35,842 nucleotides of DNA, taken from positions 1-35,842 of the forward strand of contig JBIOYQ010000165.1 in assembly GCA_044870295.1 (NCBI GenBank), written 5' to 3'. Under the pieces are notes generated by a model. That model did no database searches. It was not told the DNA's origin and worked only from the letters and a program-made list of their open reading frames with translations. This stretch comes from AC-52 sp044870295. GTDB lineage: Bacteria; Actinomycetota; UBA4738. Every line of letters starts with the position of its first letter. Within the stretch, counting starts at the first letter, position 1. Shown in pieces: positions 21,703-30,592 of the stretch. The position numbers were made by a program, and so were the translations under genes.

Positions 21703-22794
21703 ATGAAGCGTTGGCCTCGGACCCGGATCCCTCTGGTGCTCGCGATGTTGGCAGTCATGGGAACAGCCCCAGCGATGGGGAGTACCGCGATGGCAGGTGC
21801 CCCCACCCCGTGCGAAGTCTGGACCTACTCTCCGTCGCCCAAGGTCGACGCGCAGCTCGACGACGTCGACGGGACGTCCTCGTCGGACGTGTGGGCGGTC
21901 GGCAACGGCTTCAATACGGGTGTGCCTCCGTTGATCGAGCACTGGGACGGCCACGAGTGGAAGATCGTGCGGCAGACGCACCTCGGGGCGAGCCTCGAGG
22001 CGATCGATGCGGTCACCCGGACGGATGCCTGGGCGGTCGGCTGGGGGTATCCGAAGGATGTCCCGTTGATCGAGCACTGGGACGGGGCGAGGTGGAGCGA
22101 GGTCCAGATCCCAGACCGCGTCCGTAGTTATCTGAACGCGGTCGACGCCATCGCACCCGATGACGTTTGGGCCATTGGTGGGACGTTCCGGGGTCCACAT
22201 TCCGTGGCGCTGCACTGGGACGGCGCCGACTGGCAGCCCGTGCCGGTCCCCACCGGCGTGTACCACGCCATCTCGGGGACGTCCTCCGATGACGTCTGGG
22301 CGGTCGGGTACACCGACAGCGGGGATACGCCCTTGGTGATTCACTGGGACGGGACCGCTTGGAGGACCGTCGGGATCCCGGTCCCTCCCGAGACGGTCAT
22401 CCCTTACGACGTGACGACCACCTCGTCCTCCGACGTGTGGGTCGCGCCGTGGCTCACACCCCAGGGAAGCCCTGCGGCTCTGCGCTGGGACGGCGGGTCA
22501 TGGTCGGTCACTCCCATGCCCACACCGCCGAACCTGACGGTTGGGATCAACGACCTTTCGGCGGTTGCCACCGACGATGTTTGGGCGTTCGGCGGCACCT
22601 TCCCGGAACGCCATCCGGTCGCGGAGCACTGGGACGGGACGGCGTGGGCCATCAGCGGCCTGTGGCCGGCAGGGGCGTCGGGGTTCTTCGGAGGAGTGGC
22701 GACCTCGTCGAGCGACATCTGGGCGGTTGGCTACTGGCAGCCACAGGGGGTGAGCAGACCGCTGATCGAGCGCGCGGACGGGCCCTGTCCCTGA
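21703..22794 (+). CDS. Secreted beta-propeller-like protein with seven repeats
   Basis: This 363-residue protein has a signal peptide (MKRWPRTRIPLVLAMLAVMG to about residue 32). Seven repeats of about 45-50 residues follow. Each opens with a (S/T)(S/D)DVWA(V/I/F)G-like motif (SSDVWAVG, RTDAWAVG, PDDVWAIG, SDDVWAVG, SSDVWVAP, TDDVWAFG, SSDIWAVG), and six continue to (E/L/I)(H/R)WDG(x)xW. The regularity fits a seven-bladed propeller. The function is unknown; such repeats occur in secreted actinobacterial proteins. GGAGG lies 9 nt before the ATG. The gene begins 34 nt after tRNA-Arg with no visible terminator between, so it is probably co-transcribed with the tRNA. Confidence 0.85.
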   Translation: MKRWPRTRIPLVLAMLAVMGTAPAMGSTAMAGAPTPCEVWTYSPSPKVDAQLDDVDGTSSSDVWAVGNGFNTGVPPLIEHWDGHEWKIVRQTHLGASLEAIDAVTRTDAWAVGWGYPKDVPLIEHWDGARWSEVQIPDRVRSYLNAVDAIAPDDVWAIGGTFRGPHSVALHWDGADWQPVPVPTGVYHAISGTSSDDVWAVGYTDSGDTPLVIHWDGTAWRTVGIPVPPETVIPYDVTTTSSSDVWVAPWLTPQGSPAALRWDGGSWSVTPMPTPPNLTVGINDLSAVATDDVWAFGGTFPERHPVAEHWDGTAWAISGLWPAGASGFFGGVATSSSDIWAVGYWQPQGVSRPLIERADGPCP

Positions 22795-22821
22795 TCCCTC
22801 GCGCGCCCCGTGGGTTGTCGA

Positions 22822-23655
22822 TCAGAGAAAGGCCTCGAGAGCCTCCCGCCAAGCATGTGGATTGTCGAGGTGGAGATCGTGCCCTGCCTGGGGGATCTCG
22901 ACGAGCGCCGCCTGCGGTTGCTCGCTGAGCATTCGGTGCGCCAACGCCGGGTTCTCACGGTCCTGGGCGACGACGAGCAGGACCGGACACGCGATCCTCC
23001 GCCATTCATCCCAGTACGAACCGCCTGCGGCCCTGAGCATCTCCGTCATCACGTCGATCTCGAAGCTCGGGTACAGACCGTCGGCTCTGGTCTCCAAGCC
23101 GTCCGCCCACGCGTGAGCCCAATTCTCGTTGCGACCAAAGAACGCGACGGCGGCTTCGCGCGATGCGAACGGCACAGGCCAACTCGCGAGCCACTGTCTC
23201 ACTCTCTCAACCACGTCGCCTTCGCTGGCGAGGCCTCGACTCTCTGAAGAAGGCCCCGGCTCGGCTTCAACCACGACGAGCTCGTCGACGAGATCGGGAC
23301 GACCGGCCGCCACGAGAAACGCCGTGTGCCCTCCGAGCGACTGACCGACGAGAGCGACGGGGCGCGTCTTGAAGTGCCCGATCCAAGCAGCAACGTCGTC
23401 GACAGCGGCGCCGCGCGACACATCCGACGGGCGGCGCTCACTTCGACCATGGCCGCGGAGGTCAGGTGCCAACACTCGGTGCCGAGCCGTCAGCCAAGCA
23501 GCCGTCTGAGCCCATTCAGTCGCATGGCCCGCGAGCCCGTGAAGAAGCATCACTGGGGACCCGGTGCCGCCGAAGTCCGCGCACGCGAGGCGCACGCCGT
23601 TGTGATCCATCTCATGCCAGCGCGGCTCGAGATCCGCGTGCGTATGACGCTCCAT
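22822..23655 (-). CDS. Alpha/beta-fold hydrolase
   Basis: This 277-residue protein is of the alpha/beta hydrolase superfamily. The oxyanion-side motif is LLHGLAGHATEW (about 37-48), followed by DLRGHGRSERR. The nucleophile S106 is in ALVGQSLGGHTAF. The acid is in QDRENP and the His in QAGHDLHLDNP. It hydrolyses an ester, epoxide, lactone or C-C bond; the substrate is not determined. The start at 23655 is preferred over longer frames because TACACT lies 6 nt upstream. No signal peptide is seen, so it is cytoplasmic. It converges with the propeller gene, the stops being 27 nt apart. Confidence 0.9.
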   Translation of the reverse strand: MERHTHADLEPRWHEMDHNGVRLACADFGGTGSPVMLLHGLAGHATEWAQTAAWLTARHRVLAPDLRGHGRSERRPSDVSRGAAVDDVAAWIGHFKTRPVALVGQSLGGHTAFLVAAGRPDLVDELVVVEAEPGPSSESRGLASEGDVVERVRQWLASWPVPFASREAAVAFFGRNENWAHAWADGLETRADGLYPSFEIDVMTEMLRAAGGSYWDEWRRIACPVLLVVAQDRENPALAHRMLSEQPQAALVEIPQAGHDLHLDNPHAWREALEAFL

Positions 23656-23661
23656 CGTCTC

Positions 23662-23667
23662 AGTGTA
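23662..23667 (-). promoter_or_regulatory. -10 element TACACT, leaderless-type
   Basis: On the minus strand TACACT is followed by 6 nt (GAGACG) and the ATG at 23655 of the alpha/beta hydrolase. It is the same hexamer as upstream of tRNA-Arg. Confidence 0.6.
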
Positions 23668-23873
23668 GGAAGCTGCCAGTTCACCGACACTGACCCGCTG
23701 ACACGCGACCGCCACGGCCCCATCCGCATCGATTGCTGCACCGTCCGCGTTGACAACCGAAGGGGTCTGTTCTGGTCGAGGCAGACGCATGGCAGGGCGT
23801 CGATTCCCTTCGAGGGGTGCAGGTGGGCTCGCAGCTGGACTAGTGTGCTCGACCGAGAACACAGGAGGGGGCG

Positions 23874-26066
23874 GTGTCCGACCAGCGACGGCTCGGGCGG
23901 GCGGTTACCGTGGTAAGCGCCGGCCTGGTCATCGGCCTCGTCGAGGTCATCCTCGCCGTTGCCTTTGCCACGCTGGTGTTCGGCGGGTACCTAGTGCTGT
24001 TCTGGCCGAACGGGATCGGGCTTTGCCTGCTGGGCGCCGCGATCACCATGGGAGTCATCGCCTGGAGGGCCGGAAAGCGAGGGGTGGTCGGAAGCATCCA
24101 GGATGCGGCTGCCGCGGTTCTCGCGCTCATCTCCTACAAGATCGCGGTCGCCACCTTCGCCAACCCCTTGCAGGTTCCCGGAGCGGTGGCGAAGGGAACA
24201 CCTCGAGAAGCCTTCCTCACGGCGGTCGCCGCAATCCTCGTGGTTACGATGCTCTGCGGGATCACCTTCCTCGCCCTGGGAACCTTCAAGCTGGCAAACC
24301 TGGTGCGGTTCCTCCCCTACCCGGTGCTGGGCGGATTCCTGGCGGGCACGGGATGGCTGCTCCTGAAGGGCGGAGTCGGCGTTGCGGCCGGAACCCAGGT
24401 GACCATTCGAAACCTTGGCCGGCTGTCGGGTAACTTCCTGCTGCCTCGGTGGCTCCCAGCCCTGGTCTTCGGCGTGCTCCTCCTCCTGGCGACCAGGATC
24501 TTCAAAAGACCGATCGTGATCCCGGCGCTGGGCATCGCCCTGCTGCTCTGCGTGCTTGGCATGCTGGTGAGCCACTCATCGATCCAGGACGCGCGGGCCG
24601 GGCTGTGGCTGATCGGACCCTTCGAGTCGAATCGCCTGCTGGAGCCCTGGACCCTTCGCGCGCTGTCGAGCGCTGATTGGGGGATGGTCGCAGGCCAGAC
24701 CGCCAACATCGCCACCGCAGTCTTCGTAGCGGTGATCGCTTGCCTGATCAATGTGACCGGACTCGAGGTCATGATGCGCGCCGACCTCGACACCAACCAA
24801 GAGCTTCGCGACGCCGGTCTGGCAAACGTGATCTCCGGTCCCTTCGGCGGGATTCCGGGCTATCACGCGGTGAGCCTGACCTCCCTCGCCCGGCAGATGG
24901 GCGTAGGAGCTCGCGAGGCAGGCCTGGTCGCCGCGCTGGTCCCGCTCGCCGCCGTCCTGTTCGGCGGAAGCCTCGTCCAGCTGATCCCGCGGTTTCTGGT
25001 GGCCGGCACGCTGGTGTTCGTTGGATTGTCGTTCGTCGTCGAATGGCTGGTCGACCAGCGGCGAAACTTACCGATCGCCGAATACGCGGTCGTCCTCGTC
25101 ATCTTCGGCACCATCGCGTTCCGGGATTACCTGACGGGGGTGGTGGTCGGGATCATCGCCTCGGTCGTCCTGTTCGCCTTCAACTACGGCGGGGCCCGCC
25201 TGGTTCATCAGGTCGAGTTCGGCACGACGTATCGAAGCAACGTCGACCGCCCTCAGGCGGAACGTCGAGCCTTGCCGGAGCTTGCCGACCGGGTCCTGAT
25301 TCTCCGGGTCAACGGCTTCGCGTTCTTCGGCGTGGCGAGCGGCCTGGTCGAGCGGACCCGCCAGCGGGTGGAAGCGGTACCGCCACGATTCCTCCTGATC
25401 GACCTGCAACGGGTGACGGGGATCGACACATCGGCCGTGATGGCGCTTCGGAAGGTGGCGTTGCTCGCCAAGGCGCATGGCATCGAACTCGTGTTCTCGG
25501 GTGCGTCCGAGGCCGTGCGGGCGAAGCTGCGTCAGGGCGGTGTGCTGCCATCCGAAGGTGTGGTCTCCTTCGAGCCGGACCTGGATCGTGGCCTGCAGCG
25601 GGTCGAGGACGTCCTCCTCCAGGAAACGGTCCCCCCACCCTCCCCGGACGGGGCCGGTGATCCTCTCTCGGGCCTCCCGGAGAGGCTGGGCGCGTATCTC
25701 GAGCGCCAGTCCATACCCGAAGGCACCGTGCTGCTCCGGCAGGCTGAGCCGTCCGACGACCTGTTCGTGCTGGAATCCGGCCGCTTGAAGATCGAGACGA
25801 CCACCCCCGAGGGGACTCGTATGCGGCTCGGGTCGGTGCGTTCGGGCGTGATCGTCGGGGAGATCGCCATGTACCTGGGAGGTCCCCGCACGGCCGATGT
25901 CGTCGCCGAGACGCCGTGCGTGGTCCTCCGGCTCAGTCGCGCCGCGCTGGTACGGATGGAGGCCGAGGACCCGAGGCTGGCTGCGGCGTTGCACCGCCGG
26001 GTCGCCGTGACGCTTGCCGCGCGGGTCACCGATTCCTTGCGGGTGTTCGAGGAATTGATGGACTGA
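23874..26066 (+). CDS. SulP/SLC26 anion transporter with STAS and cyclic-nucleotide-binding domains (first copy)
   Basis: This 730-residue protein has three parts. Residues about 15-440 form the SulP transmembrane core, with around 10-14 helices and motifs such as LPYPVLGGFLAGTGWLLLKG. Family-typical segments GGIPGYHAVSLTSLARQMG and LIPRFLVAGTLVFVGLSFVV follow. A STAS domain lies at about 463-565 (DRVLILRVNGFAFFGVASGL, then FLLIDLQRVTGIDTSAVMAL), with Asp-Thr-Ser at the usual regulatory site. A cyclic-nucleotide-binding domain lies at about 604-722; its phosphate-binding cassette VGEIAMYLGGPRTADV retains GE and RTA, so it probably binds cAMP or cGMP. It should import or exchange sulfate, bicarbonate or another anion under nucleotide control. 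GTG start with AGGAGGGG 3 nt upstream. A second copy follows after 14 nt. Confidence 0.93.
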   Translation: MSDQRRLGRAVTVVSAGLVIGLVEVILAVAFATLVFGGYLVLFWPNGIGLCLLGAAITMGVIAWRAGKRGVVGSIQDAAAAVLALISYKIAVATFANPLQVPGAVAKGTPREAFLTAVAAILVVTMLCGITFLALGTFKLANLVRFLPYPVLGGFLAGTGWLLLKGGVGVAAGTQVTIRNLGRLSGNFLLPRWLPALVFGVLLLLATRIFKRPIVIPALGIALLLCVLGMLVSHSSIQDARAGLWLIGPFESNRLLEPWTLRALSSADWGMVAGQTANIATAVFVAVIACLINVTGLEVMMRADLDTNQELRDAGLANVISGPFGGIPGYHAVSLTSLARQMGVGAREAGLVAALVPLAAVLFGGSLVQLIPRFLVAGTLVFVGLSFVVEWLVDQRRNLPIAEYAVVLVIFGTIAFRDYLTGVVVGIIASVVLFAFNYGGARLVHQVEFGTTYRSNVDRPQAERRALPELADRVLILRVNGFAFFGVASGLVERTRQRVEAVPPRFLLIDLQRVTGIDTSAVMALRKVALLAKAHGIELVFSGASEAVRAKLRQGGVLPSEGVVSFEPDLDRGLQRVEDVLLQETVPPPSPDGAGDPLSGLPERLGAYLERQSIPEGTVLLRQAEPSDDLFVLESGRLKIETTTPEGTRMRLGSVRSGVIVGEIAMYLGGPRTADVVAETPCVVLRLSRAALVRMEAEDPRLAAALHRRVAVTLAARVTDSLRVFEELMD

Positions 26067-26080
26067 GGAAGGGGCGAACC

Positions 26081-28240
26081 GTGTTCGAGAGGCTACGGTC
26101 GGGCCGCGTTTGGCCGGTGCTCGGGGCCGGCGTGCTCATCGGCCTGGTCGAGGTGGTTCTGGCGGTCGCGTTCGCCACGTTCGTGTTCAACGGGTACCTC
26201 GACGAGTTCCAAAAGGAGGCGATCGGGCTGTATCTGGCGGGGGCGGCCATCGCGCTGGCTGGCCTCGCGTGGAGTGCGGGGCGCCGTGGCGTGGTCGGCG
26301 GCGTCCAGGAGGCCGCCGCCGCCGTTCTCGTCCTCGTCACGATGAAGGTGGCTGTGACTGCATTCGGCGGCCCCAACCGGGCCTTCCTGACTGCGGTGGC
26401 CGCCACGCTGGTGGTCACCATGGCGACCGGTCTCGTCTTCCTGCTGCTCGGGGCGTTCCGTCTGGGGCACCTGATCCGCCTGATCCCGTACCCCGTGGTC
26501 GGAGGGTTCCTGGCCGGAACGGGGTGGCTGCTCCTGAAAGGTGGCGTGGGCGTCGCCGCCGGCACCGAGCTCTACCTCCGGACGATGAACCTGTTCGGTA
26601 AGTCCTTTCAGCTGGCTCGATGGCTCCCGGCCCTTGTCTTCGGCGTCCTCATCCTCGTGGCTACGAGGGTGTGGAAGCGACCGATGGTCATGCCCATTGC
26701 GGTGGCGATCGCGTTCGTGCTGTTCGGCATCGGGCTGTTGATCAGCGGGTTGACGGTCGACGACGCCTGGAACGGCGGGTGGATGCTCGGGCCGTTCGCG
26801 ACGGACCGCCTGCTGGAGCCCTGGACCTACCGCGCCATGGCCGGGGCTGATTGGTGGGCGATCCTGCATCAGTCCGGCGCCATCGCCACTGCCGTGGTGG
26901 TCGCCGTGATCGCGTGTTTTTCGAACGTCGGCAGGGTCGAGCTGATGTCAGAGAGAGATCTCGATACCGACCGGGAGCTCCGAGCCGCGGGGGTAACGAG
27001 CCTGGTGGCAGGGCTGTTCGGCGGGATCCCCTCGTCTCACGCTCCGGCGCTGACCTCCGTTGCCCGAGGGATGAGACCAGGCGCTCGAGAGGTCGGCCTG
27101 GTGGCGGCGCTCGTTCCGGCCGCGGCCACCCTGTTCGGGGGGCGGCTCATCGAGCTGATCCCACGGTTCGTGGTCGGAGGGGTCCTGATCTACGTCGGCC
27201 TGGCGTTCATTGCCGAGTGGCTCGTGGACGCATGGCGCGACCTGACAGCGGGCGAATACGCCATCGTCCTGGCCATATTCGGGACCATCGCTGCTCGCGG
27301 GTACCTGGCCGGAATCATGGTTGGGCTCGTCGCCTCGGTCGTCCTGTTCGCCTTCAACTACAGCCGCATCGAGCTGGTTCGCGAGGTCGAGTTCGGCACG
27401 ACGTATCGCAGCAATGTCGAACGCCCGGCAGCCGACCGCCTCGCGCTCCGGCAGCTGGCCGACCGGGTCATGGTCCTCCGCGTGAACGGGTTCGTGTTCT
27501 TCGGCGTGGCCAGCGGTCTGGTCGAACGGATCCGCGCTCGCGTCAGAGCCGGACCGCTTCGGTCACTCCTGGTCGACCTCCGACGGGCGACCGGGATGGA
27601 CTCCTCTGCCTTGCTGGCCTTTCAAAAGGTGGCCCAGCTGGCGGATGCCACAGGATTCGAGCTCGTCTTCTCGGACGCACCCGAGGCGATCCGGGCAAAG
27701 CTTGCGGGCGGCGGCATCGTCCCCACCGAAGGCTTGGTTCGATTCGAACCGGACCTCGATCGGGCGCTCGAGCACTGCGAGGACGGCCTGCTTGCCGACC
27801 TCCGTCGTTTCGCCTCTCCGGTTGGAGCCGGCGACCCGCTGGCCGGTTTCCCGGACGGGCTGCGGGAGTACTTCCAGCACGAGACGGTTCCCCAGGGGAC
27901 CGTGCTGATCCAACAGGGCGCACCGGCCGACGACCTCTTCGTGCTGGAGTCCGGGCGTCTCGAGGTCGAAACCACCACTCCTGAAGGGACCCGAATGCGC
28001 CTCAGCTCGGCGAGCTCGGGGGTCACGGTCGGAGAGATCGCCTGGTATCTGGGGGGCCAACGGACGGCCGACGTGATCGCCGAAACCGAATGCGAGGTCC
28101 TCCGGCTCAGCAGGGCCTCAATGGAACGAATGGAGCGAGATGAGCCCGAGCTGGCGGTGACCCTGCACCGTCACCTCGCCGAGTCCCTGGCCGAGCGGAG
28201 CCGGGATGCGATGCGGGTGTTCGACGAACTCCTCGGCTGA
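26081..28240 (+). CDS. SulP/SLC26 anion transporter with STAS and cyclic-nucleotide-binding domains (second copy)
   Basis: This 719-residue paralogue has the same order of domains as its neighbour. The transmembrane core (about 10-430) shares LIPYPVVGGFLAGTGWLLLKG and GGIPSSHAPALTSVARGM with the first copy. STAS (about 455-560) has SLLVDLRRATGMDSSALLAF, where Thr of the first copy is Ser. The cyclic-nucleotide-binding domain (about 594-715) has VGEIAWYLGGQRTADV, keeping GE and RTA but with Gln for the Pro. The two differ in the membrane region (DLDTDREL against DLDTNQEL), so they may differ in substrate or form a heteromer. The GTG at 26081 has GAGGAAGGGG upstream, and the start is only 14 nt after the previous stop. 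This is one operon arising from a local tandem duplication. Confidence 0.93.
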   Translation: MFERLRSGRVWPVLGAGVLIGLVEVVLAVAFATFVFNGYLDEFQKEAIGLYLAGAAIALAGLAWSAGRRGVVGGVQEAAAAVLVLVTMKVAVTAFGGPNRAFLTAVAATLVVTMATGLVFLLLGAFRLGHLIRLIPYPVVGGFLAGTGWLLLKGGVGVAAGTELYLRTMNLFGKSFQLARWLPALVFGVLILVATRVWKRPMVMPIAVAIAFVLFGIGLLISGLTVDDAWNGGWMLGPFATDRLLEPWTYRAMAGADWWAILHQSGAIATAVVVAVIACFSNVGRVELMSERDLDTDRELRAAGVTSLVAGLFGGIPSSHAPALTSVARGMRPGAREVGLVAALVPAAATLFGGRLIELIPRFVVGGVLIYVGLAFIAEWLVDAWRDLTAGEYAIVLAIFGTIAARGYLAGIMVGLVASVVLFAFNYSRIELVREVEFGTTYRSNVERPAADRLALRQLADRVMVLRVNGFVFFGVASGLVERIRARVRAGPLRSLLVDLRRATGMDSSALLAFQKVAQLADATGFELVFSDAPEAIRAKLAGGGIVPTEGLVRFEPDLDRALEHCEDGLLADLRRFASPVGAGDPLAGFPDGLREYFQHETVPQGTVLIQQGAPADDLFVLESGRLEVETTTPEGTRMRLSSASSGVTVGEIAWYLGGQRTADVIAETECEVLRLSRASMERMERDEPELAVTLHRHLAESLAERSRDAMRVFDELLG

Positions 28241-28476
28241 CCGTTGCTCGCTCGACTAGCGCCTTCTGCACGGTCACCGAGCGTGTCGAGGCTGGGACCT
28301 GGCCAATCCCCACATCCTCAGAGCGACTTCACGTAGATGTCATCAACACGATCACCCTCTGTCGAGATACGTGGATCGAAGCTATCGCCGTTCCCCTTCC
28401 GGCCCAAATCTGAGACAGAGGCACGGAATGAAGATCAGATGCGACCGGGATGTGCTCTCCCGGGTGAAGGCGAGGT
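28241..28476. other. Intergenic region between the SulP operon and the kinase gene
   Basis: This 236-nt gap lies between two convergent genes and holds no convincing gene or repeat. The only structure noticed is the small hairpin at 28445-28463. No T-rich terminator tract follows the SulP stop. Confidence 0.6.
28445..28463 (-). terminator. Weak possible terminator of the Ser/Thr kinase gene
   Basis: CCGGGA (28445-28450) pairs with TCCCGG (28458-28463) across a 7-nt loop, 13 nt past the kinase stop. There is no U-tract on the minus strand, only TCGCATC, so the call is weak. Confidence 0.25.
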
Positions 28477-30426
28477 CTAGCCGTTTACTGTGACCCACAC
28501 CGAGCCGAGACCGAGGGCCAGCCCGGTGGGGACCTTGCCGACCTGTATCGGTGCGGCAGCCTGGCCGCTCAAGACGACGATCCGACTCACGGTCCCATTG
28601 ACCGTGTCGGTCACCCACACGTCTCGGTCATCAGCGGCACCAGACATCGGCTGGTTGACGGGGCCGACCTTTCCACCCCCCGCGGGAATGGTGCTGGCCA
28701 CCTCGTTCGATCCGGGGTCGACCCGGAAGACCGTGCCCGGGGTCCCGTTCGCCCCCACCCACACCGAATCGCCCTGCGCCCAGATTGAGACGATCGGCGC
28801 GCCGCTGAGGGCGATCTGATCCACGATCTGCAATGACTGCCCGTCGATCCGGAAGAGCCTCCCTGAGAAGCCACCGGCCCAAAGTGAATCCCCGAGCTCC
28901 ACCATCGCCCATGGGAGGGTCCCGCCGAATCCCCGAATGTCCTCACCGGGGACCACCACCTCTGCGACGAAACGACCCGTGGCGGCATCGAACTTCTGGA
29001 TCACGACCCCGTCGACGGCGAATCCTCGGTCGTAGGCAATCCACACAGCCCCCTCGCCGACCGCCATGGACTCCGGGGCGACGCCGACGTCGACATCGGT
29101 GACCTCATTGGTGGCCGGCTCGATCCTGGAGATCGTGGTCTTCCGGTGACTGCCCACCCAAACCGCCCCCCCGCCCGCCACGACGACGAACGGCCCGCCG
29201 CCCACCTCGATCGTGGCGGTGACCTTGCCGGTGACGGGATCGAGGCGAGACACGGTGTTCTCGCCATTGTTGGCCACCCAAGCGGAGCCCTCCGAGATCG
29301 CGACGGAGACGGGATCCTTGCCCACTCGGATCGGTTCACCCACGCGGCCGGTGGACGTATCCACTCGGACGACGTAGTCGACGAGTGAGGCGGGCGCAGC
29401 GCCCGTGGTCGGTCCGGCGGCAGGCGTCGAACCGCCGCCGCCGTTCAGCAACACGACCACGACCACCACCCCAGCCACGACGGCTGCGCCCACGCCCATC
29501 AGGAGTCCACGACGCCGACCGCGCGGGAGTCCAGCAACGGGTCCGGTCGGCGTGGTCGCTGTGACGGGTTGTACTCCCAGGGCGGCCGCGGCGGCCGAGG
29601 CCAGCTCCCCGGCGCTCTGGTACCGGTCCTCGGCGCGCTTGGCCATCGCCCGGGCCACGACGAGATCGATCGCGAAGGGGAGTTCGGGGCGCTTGGCGGT
29701 GACCTTCGGGACAGGGGCTTGCAGGTGCGCGTAGACCAGGGCCGCTTGATTCTCTCGGGCGTATGGGACCTCACCGGTCAGGCACTCGTACAGCACGCAT
29801 CCCAGCGAGTAGCCGTCTGCTCGGCCGTCGACGGGCTTGCCCTCGAACTGCTCGGGGGCGGCGTAGTCCAGCGTACCCACGAACTGGCCGGTAGCGGTGA
29901 TCCCCGAGTCGGAGGTGGCTCGCTTCGTCAGGCCAAAGTCCGAGAGGTATACGCGATCGGTCGGAGCCGACGCGGATCGGGGCGTGATCAGGATGTTCCC
30001 GGGTTTGACGTCCCGGTGGATCAAGCCTTCCGCATGGGCAGTGTCCAACGCGGCAGCGACCTGAGAGAGGATGGAGATGGTCCGCTCTTGGTCCAGGGGA
30101 GCCTCGCGGCCGATCAAGGTCTTGAGGTCCGTGCCCGCCACGTATCGCATCGCGATGTACAGCAGCCCGTCGGTCTCGCGCGCTTCGAACACCGTGACGA
30201 TGTTGGGATGCTCCAACGAGGCGGCCAGCCGGGACTCGCGCACGAAGCGCTCCCGGAACTTCTCGTCCTGGGCCAGCTCCGGGGCAAGGAGCTTCAGGGC
30301 CACCTTTCGGCCGAGGTGAAGATCCTCCGCCAGGTACACGACGCTCATCCCGCCCCGCCCGATCAGCGACTCGATGCGGTAGCCACCCACGTTGGAACCG
30401 AGGCGAGGGTCGATGGTCTGGCTCAC
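28477..30426 (-). CDS. Receptor-type Ser/Thr protein kinase with extracellular beta-propeller
   Basis: This protein is a bacterial Hanks-type kinase of about 649 residues. The kinase domain (about 15-275) has the Gly loop LIGRGGMSVVYLAE, Lys45 in VALKLL, catalytic HRDVKPGN (D139) and DFG (163-165). A Pro/Thr linker leads to a single transmembrane helix (about 307-327). The outer part (about 350-649) is a YncE/Vgb-like propeller with repeats such as VSVAISEGSAWVANNGENTV and MAVGEGAVWIAY. The plan resembles mycobacterial PknD: an outside sensor joined to an inside kinase. The GTG at 30424-30426 is chosen because it places the kinase domain near the N-terminus. An ATG at 30477, with a 17-residue extension, is possible, and no start has a good ribosome site. 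Confidence 0.9.
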   Translation of the reverse strand: MSQTIDPRLGSNVGGYRIESLIGRGGMSVVYLAEDLHLGRKVALKLLAPELAQDEKFRERFVRESRLAASLEHPNIVTVFEARETDGLLYIAMRYVAGTDLKTLIGREAPLDQERTISILSQVAAALDTAHAEGLIHRDVKPGNILITPRSASAPTDRVYLSDFGLTKRATSDSGITATGQFVGTLDYAAPEQFEGKPVDGRADGYSLGCVLYECLTGEVPYARENQAALVYAHLQAPVPKVTAKRPELPFAIDLVVARAMAKRAEDRYQSAGELASAAAAALGVQPVTATTPTGPVAGLPRGRRRGLLMGVGAAVVAGVVVVVVLLNGGGGSTPAAGPTTGAAPASLVDYVVRVDTSTGRVGEPIRVGKDPVSVAISEGSAWVANNGENTVSRLDPVTGKVTATIEVGGGPFVVVAGGGAVWVGSHRKTTISRIEPATNEVTDVDVGVAPESMAVGEGAVWIAYDRGFAVDGVVIQKFDAATGRFVAEVVVPGEDIRGFGGTLPWAMVELGDSLWAGGFSGRLFRIDGQSLQIVDQIALSGAPIVSIWAQGDSVWVGANGTPGTVFRVDPGSNEVASTIPAGGGKVGPVNQPMSGAADDRDVWVTDTVNGTVSRIVVLSGQAAAPIQVGKVPTGLALGLGSVWVTVNG

Positions 30427-30555
30427 CGTCGCGCCAGTTTGCACCACCGCGGGGTAAGAGCGATAGGCCCTCCTCATGGACCTCGAGGCGGACGATCTCG
30501 CGCGCGACCACAAAGATGGGGGAAACGCCCCATGATCCGGCGCCCATGTGCCACC

Positions 30556-30561
30556 TAGCCT
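30556..30561 (+). promoter_or_regulatory. -10-like TAGCCT before the cupin gene
   Basis: TAGCCT lies about 31 nt before the ATG at 30593, with AAGGAGG between. It is the same hexamer found at the NlpC/P60 promoter. Confidence 0.4.
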
Positions 30562-30592
30562 TCCACCATCGCCAATCGGAAGGAGGCACAGG

